The notes under the pieces are model-generated. The model was given only the letters and a program-made list of their open reading frames with translations. It was not told the origin of the DNA and searched no databases. 32,868 nucleotides of DNA, taken from NCBI GenBank assembly GCA_018825985.1, contig JAHKAP010000038.1, positions 1 through 32,868 of the forward strand, read 5' to 3'. The position numbers and the translations under genes were made by a program. Of this stretch, positions 31,183 to 32,868 are shown piece after piece (position 1 is the first letter of the stretch; each line of letters starts with the position of its first letter). The stretch comes from Candidatus Omnitrophota bacterium. GTDB lineage: Bacteria; Omnitrophota; Gorgyraeia; Gygaellales; Profunditerraquicolaceae.

Positions 31183-31735
31183 AGTCCAGATGATGCCTCT
31201 TGAGCAGCAGAAGGGAGAGTTTTACGAAACACTCCAAAAAATATTTAAGAAGGAAAGCCCGGATGCCAATATAGAGAAGGCGAAAGCTATGCTTAAAAAT
31301 AATCCAGATGTATGGAAAAAATATGTTGGGCTAAGTTATAGCACGATGAGAAAGTTTTTAGCTGTTTTTGGTGAAGAAAAAGGCAACCAATTGCTTATAG
31401 AGGCTGAGGTATTAAGCATAAGAAATGGTTTAGGCTATGCTTCAGCAAGCCAGTTAGAGCGGCTTATCATAGATCAGATTATGCTTTGTTGGGCACGAAT
31501 AAATCATGCTGAGTATATGGTGGTCATTATGGTTTTGGAAAATTATTCTTATTACAAAAGAGACCATTTGGAATATTGGCAAAATAGATTAATCTTTTAT
31601 CAGAATAGCTATTTGAAAGCAATAGAAACGCTTGCCAGGGTCAGGAGGCTGAGTAAGGGTGTAGCGTTCCAGGTGAACATAGCCACAGATGGAGGTCAGC
31701 AGGTCAATGTTAATGAAGTTAAGAAAGAGGAATGA
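31169..31735 (+). CDS. Uncharacterised protein with LARVRRL and QVNI..QQVNV C-terminus
   Basis: I chose the ATG at 31169 (188 residues). An earlier in-frame ATG at 31127 adds 14 residues, but the GGAGAAAG just upstream of 31169 favours the shorter form. The protein is mainly helical. Its middle contains YSTMRKFLAVFGEEKGNQLL and QLERLIIDQIMLCWARINHAE, then SYLKAIETLARVRRLSKGVA and FQVNIATDGGQQVNVNEVKK at the end. The LARVRRL plus QVNI...QQVNV signature looks like that of small uncharacterised proteins that I recall from planctomycetes and mobile elements; this is memory, not a search. It overlaps the preceding 103-residue gene by 14 bp, so the two form one unit. Confidence 0.7.
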   Translation: MEEHEVQMMPLEQQKGEFYETLQKIFKKESPDANIEKAKAMLKNNPDVWKKYVGLSYSTMRKFLAVFGEEKGNQLLIEAEVLSIRNGLGYASASQLERLIIDQIMLCWARINHAEYMVVIMVLENYSYYKRDHLEYWQNRLIFYQNSYLKAIETLARVRRLSKGVAFQVNIATDGGQQVNVNEVKKEE

Positions 31736-31843
31736 GGTTGAGACCTACCAAACAAGTTAATACTTCTTTAGAATAGGGTTTAGGAGCATTTTCAATAAGG
31801 GAATTATGGTAGGGACTTATTTGGTATGCTAATAGGAGAAACA

Positions 31844-32005
31844 ATGACTTTAAGTGGAGTAAACAAGGTTTGTCAGCAATGCACCGGGGTCTGTAAACAA
31901 TGGGAGCAAGTTAAGGTTATCCGTTGTCCTATGTTTAAAAGTAGGCAAAGTCTAAAAGTGGATGCCCTTCAAGCACAGCAATACGAAAAAGAAGCCCAAA
32001 GTTAA
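31844..32005 (+). CDS. Small cysteine-rich protein, possible zinc-binding
   Basis: A 53-codon frame, MTLSGVNKVCQQCTGVCKQW, then EQVKVIRCPMFKSRQSLKVD, ends at the TAA of 32003-32005. Four cysteines (C10, C13, C17, C28) are arranged CxxC...C...C, compatible with a single zinc site. The ribosome-binding site AGGAG lies 7 bp before the ATG. Its base composition and context match the mobile-looking region. It is short; the cysteine pattern and ribosome-binding site are the reason I keep it. Confidence 0.55.
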   Translation: MTLSGVNKVCQQCTGVCKQWEQVKVIRCPMFKSRQSLKVDALQAQQYEKEAQS

Positions 32006-32065
32006 GCGATTTCTGGCAGATGACCTTACGGACGGCTTTTTGAGTTCGTTGATTGTAGGGCAGAT

Positions 32066-32449
32066 TTAGGGTTTAATTCTCCATATAACAAGGCGAATGA
32101 AGTAAACAATCGGGTAAGCAGAAACATATGCCATAGTTAAACTATTAGGTATTATTCCTAAAAGCCCAATAGTCCAATAGGAGAAGAATATTATCAATTC
32201 TCTGCGGTTAATAATAGTATCCCCAAATGTTTTATGATTTTTAAATCCAATTTTAAAGAAATATAAGAAGTTACAAATAGCACCAATAATTATAAGCGAA
32301 TAGAGGAGGCTTAGCTTATAACTAAGTTGATATGAAATTATAAGCAAGGGAAACATAATTATACTCATTAATATAGCAACCATATTCAAATCTATGATAA
32401 AAGCTACTATTTTTTTTAGCCAATAAGATATTGGATTAGCATTAGTCAT
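32066..32449 (-). CDS. Small membrane protein, RDD-like
   Basis: The 127-residue protein has three or four hydrophobic segments (VAFIIDLNMVAILMSIIMFP, LSLLYSLIIIGAICNFLYFF, IIFFSYWTIGLLGIIPNSLT, and a C-terminal helix). The sequence KKIVAFIID...FKIGFKNHKTFGDTI fits the RDD family, which has a D in helix 1 and a G-x-x-T/S loop. Function in RDD proteins is generally unknown, possibly ion transport. It overlaps the following minus-strand gene by 8 bp and is convergent with the small genes to its left. I see no terminator between them. Confidence 0.65.
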   Translation of the reverse strand: MTNANPISYWLKKIVAFIIDLNMVAILMSIIMFPLLIISYQLSYKLSLLYSLIIIGAICNFLYFFKIGFKNHKTFGDTIINRRELIIFFSYWTIGLLGIIPNSLTMAYVSAYPIVYFIRLVIWRIKP

Positions 32450-32868
32450 TTTGTTCCTTATTTTCAGCGATCTGCATAGCCGTTACTAAATATGTTTGGA
32501 ATAAAGCTGCACCTATCCAAAGAATACGCAGAGGAATTAAAGAAATCCCTGTAAATAAATACATAAACGCAAGAGTAAACCAGGTCAGAATGGCTAAGAA
32601 TATACCAATATTAGTGCCTATGCTATCTTTATCTTCTCCTCTTGCCATATACGCAAGGGGGCCCATAGCTACTCCATAAGACCATATTAGCAAGGGTATC
32701 CAATTATTATCAGTAGTTTTAGATAAAAACGTATTAAAGACCATATAAACCCAAATTACAATTAAAAAGTTTTGGTATATAGTATTTAGTAATGCACAAA
32801 TAACAATCATCGGAATATTTTTTCTCTTGTTAAAGTATTTAAAAAGGGGAATTACTATTAATGTGACC
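32442..32868 (-). CDS. Small membrane protein (5' end outside window)
   Basis: The reading frame does not stop at the right edge: upstream of the internal ATG at 32810 the frame continues through VTLIVIPLFKYFNKRKNIP with no stop, so the start is beyond the window. It is a hydrophobic protein with about four transmembrane segments (ALLNTIYQNFLIVIWVYMVF, WIPLLIWSYGVAMGPLAYMA, NIGIFLAILTWFTLAFMYLF, then GISLIPLRILWIGAALFQTY). It has a short charged C-terminus (QIAENKEQND). I recognise no family. It is co-transcribed with the RDD-like gene. Whether they belong to the mobile element or to the host is not clear. Confidence 0.65.
   Translation of the reverse strand, partial: VTLIVIPLFKYFNKRKNIPMIVICALLNTIYQNFLIVIWVYMVFNTFLSKTTDNNWIPLLIWSYGVAMGPLAYMARGEDKDSIGTNIGIFLAILTWFTLAFMYLFTGISLIPLRILWIGAALFQTYLVTAMQIAENKEQND

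Larger units (their letters stand above)
29034..32868. mobile_element. Probable integrated mobile element (phage-like or plasmid-like), right end outside window
   Basis: The region downstream of tRNA-Phe is more AT-rich, with shorter genes and a DUF3987-like ATPase. It has an iteron-like repeat cluster, three small uncharacterised genes reminiscent of mobile-element genes and a pair of small membrane proteins. tRNA genes are common integration sites. I see no integrase, no structural phage gene and no repeated tRNA 3' end, so the boundary is inferred and the element type is unknown. Confidence 0.5.

Noticed and set aside
29034-32868. attL/attR pair derived from tRNA-Phe
   Set aside because: I looked for a second copy of the tRNA 3' end (CCCTCCTTCGGC) and found none in the window, so the right boundary is not visible.

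Overview
The window most likely comes from the chromosome of an anaerobic bacterium of an uncultivated lineage. My best guess is Candidatus Omnitrophota (OP3) or a relative. The basis is an Rnf complex, a class II (B12-dependent) ribonucleotide reductase, an archaeal-type phosphoglycerate mutase, EFR1-type ferredoxin/flavodoxin proteins and HD-GYP-like proteins with a distinctive N-terminal domain, together with heavy use of GTG/TTG starts and hairpin-rich intergenic repeats. The taxonomic call is inference; there is no rRNA gene here. Most sequence is ordinary chromosome with short operons; from about 29,040 onward it is more AT-rich and looks like part of a mobile element.

Layout. 1-4,735 (minus strand): a transcription unit with a good promoter at 4,764-4,791, then tRNA-Thr(CGT), an MFS exporter and rnfC-rnfG-rnfD-rnfE, running off the left edge. 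4,883-8,162: two overlapping genes that share an N-terminal domain, one ending in helical repeats and the other in an HD-GYP-like domain. 8,253-11,710: a ROK-type repressor, a membrane-anchored coiled-coil protein and a LacI-type repressor. 11,742-14,175: nrdJ behind two NrdR-box-like sites spaced 31 bp and a strong promoter. 14,187-15,503: apgM, whose last codons are supplied by the end of a REP-associated (Y1) transposase element at 15,466-16,077. 16,089-19,412: mnmG, a QueG-like Fe-S protein and an EFR1 ferredoxin-flavodoxin. 19,480-24,472: pstS-pstC-pstA-pstB-pstB-phoU with two different PstB ATPases. 24,714-28,869: nadE, an AsnC/Lrp regulator, an aminotransferase, a GAF-ANTAR protein, the remains of an energy-converting [NiFe]-hydrogenase operon and a hydrogenase maturation protease. 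28,962-29,033: tRNA-Phe, then terminators and a DUF3987-like ATPase, an iteron-like repeat region, three small genes of mobile-element type and two convergent small membrane proteins.

The most striking observations follow. (1) The two PstB ATPases have complementary defects: one has lost Walker A, Q-loop and H-loop residues but keeps LSGGQ; the other keeps all of these but has LSLEQ. This predicts an asymmetric heterodimer with one good ATP site, instead of the usual PstB homodimer. (2) Two intergenic elements (20,351-20,440 and 25,444-25,524) share a conserved linker between stems whose sequences differ but whose pairing is kept. One of them is flanked by a 10-bp direct repeat and has separated pstC from its ribosome-binding site. 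(3) The first gene of a hydrogenase operon is joined to the last one, so the operon appears to have collapsed by deletion. (4) The mobile-looking right end carries a paired-gene module whose function I do not know.

The genes make sense as an anaerobic lifestyle: Rnf couples ferredoxin and NAD to an ion gradient, NrdJ makes deoxynucleotides without oxygen, and several small Fe-S proteins move electrons. All domain calls come from reading motifs by eye; no database search was run.
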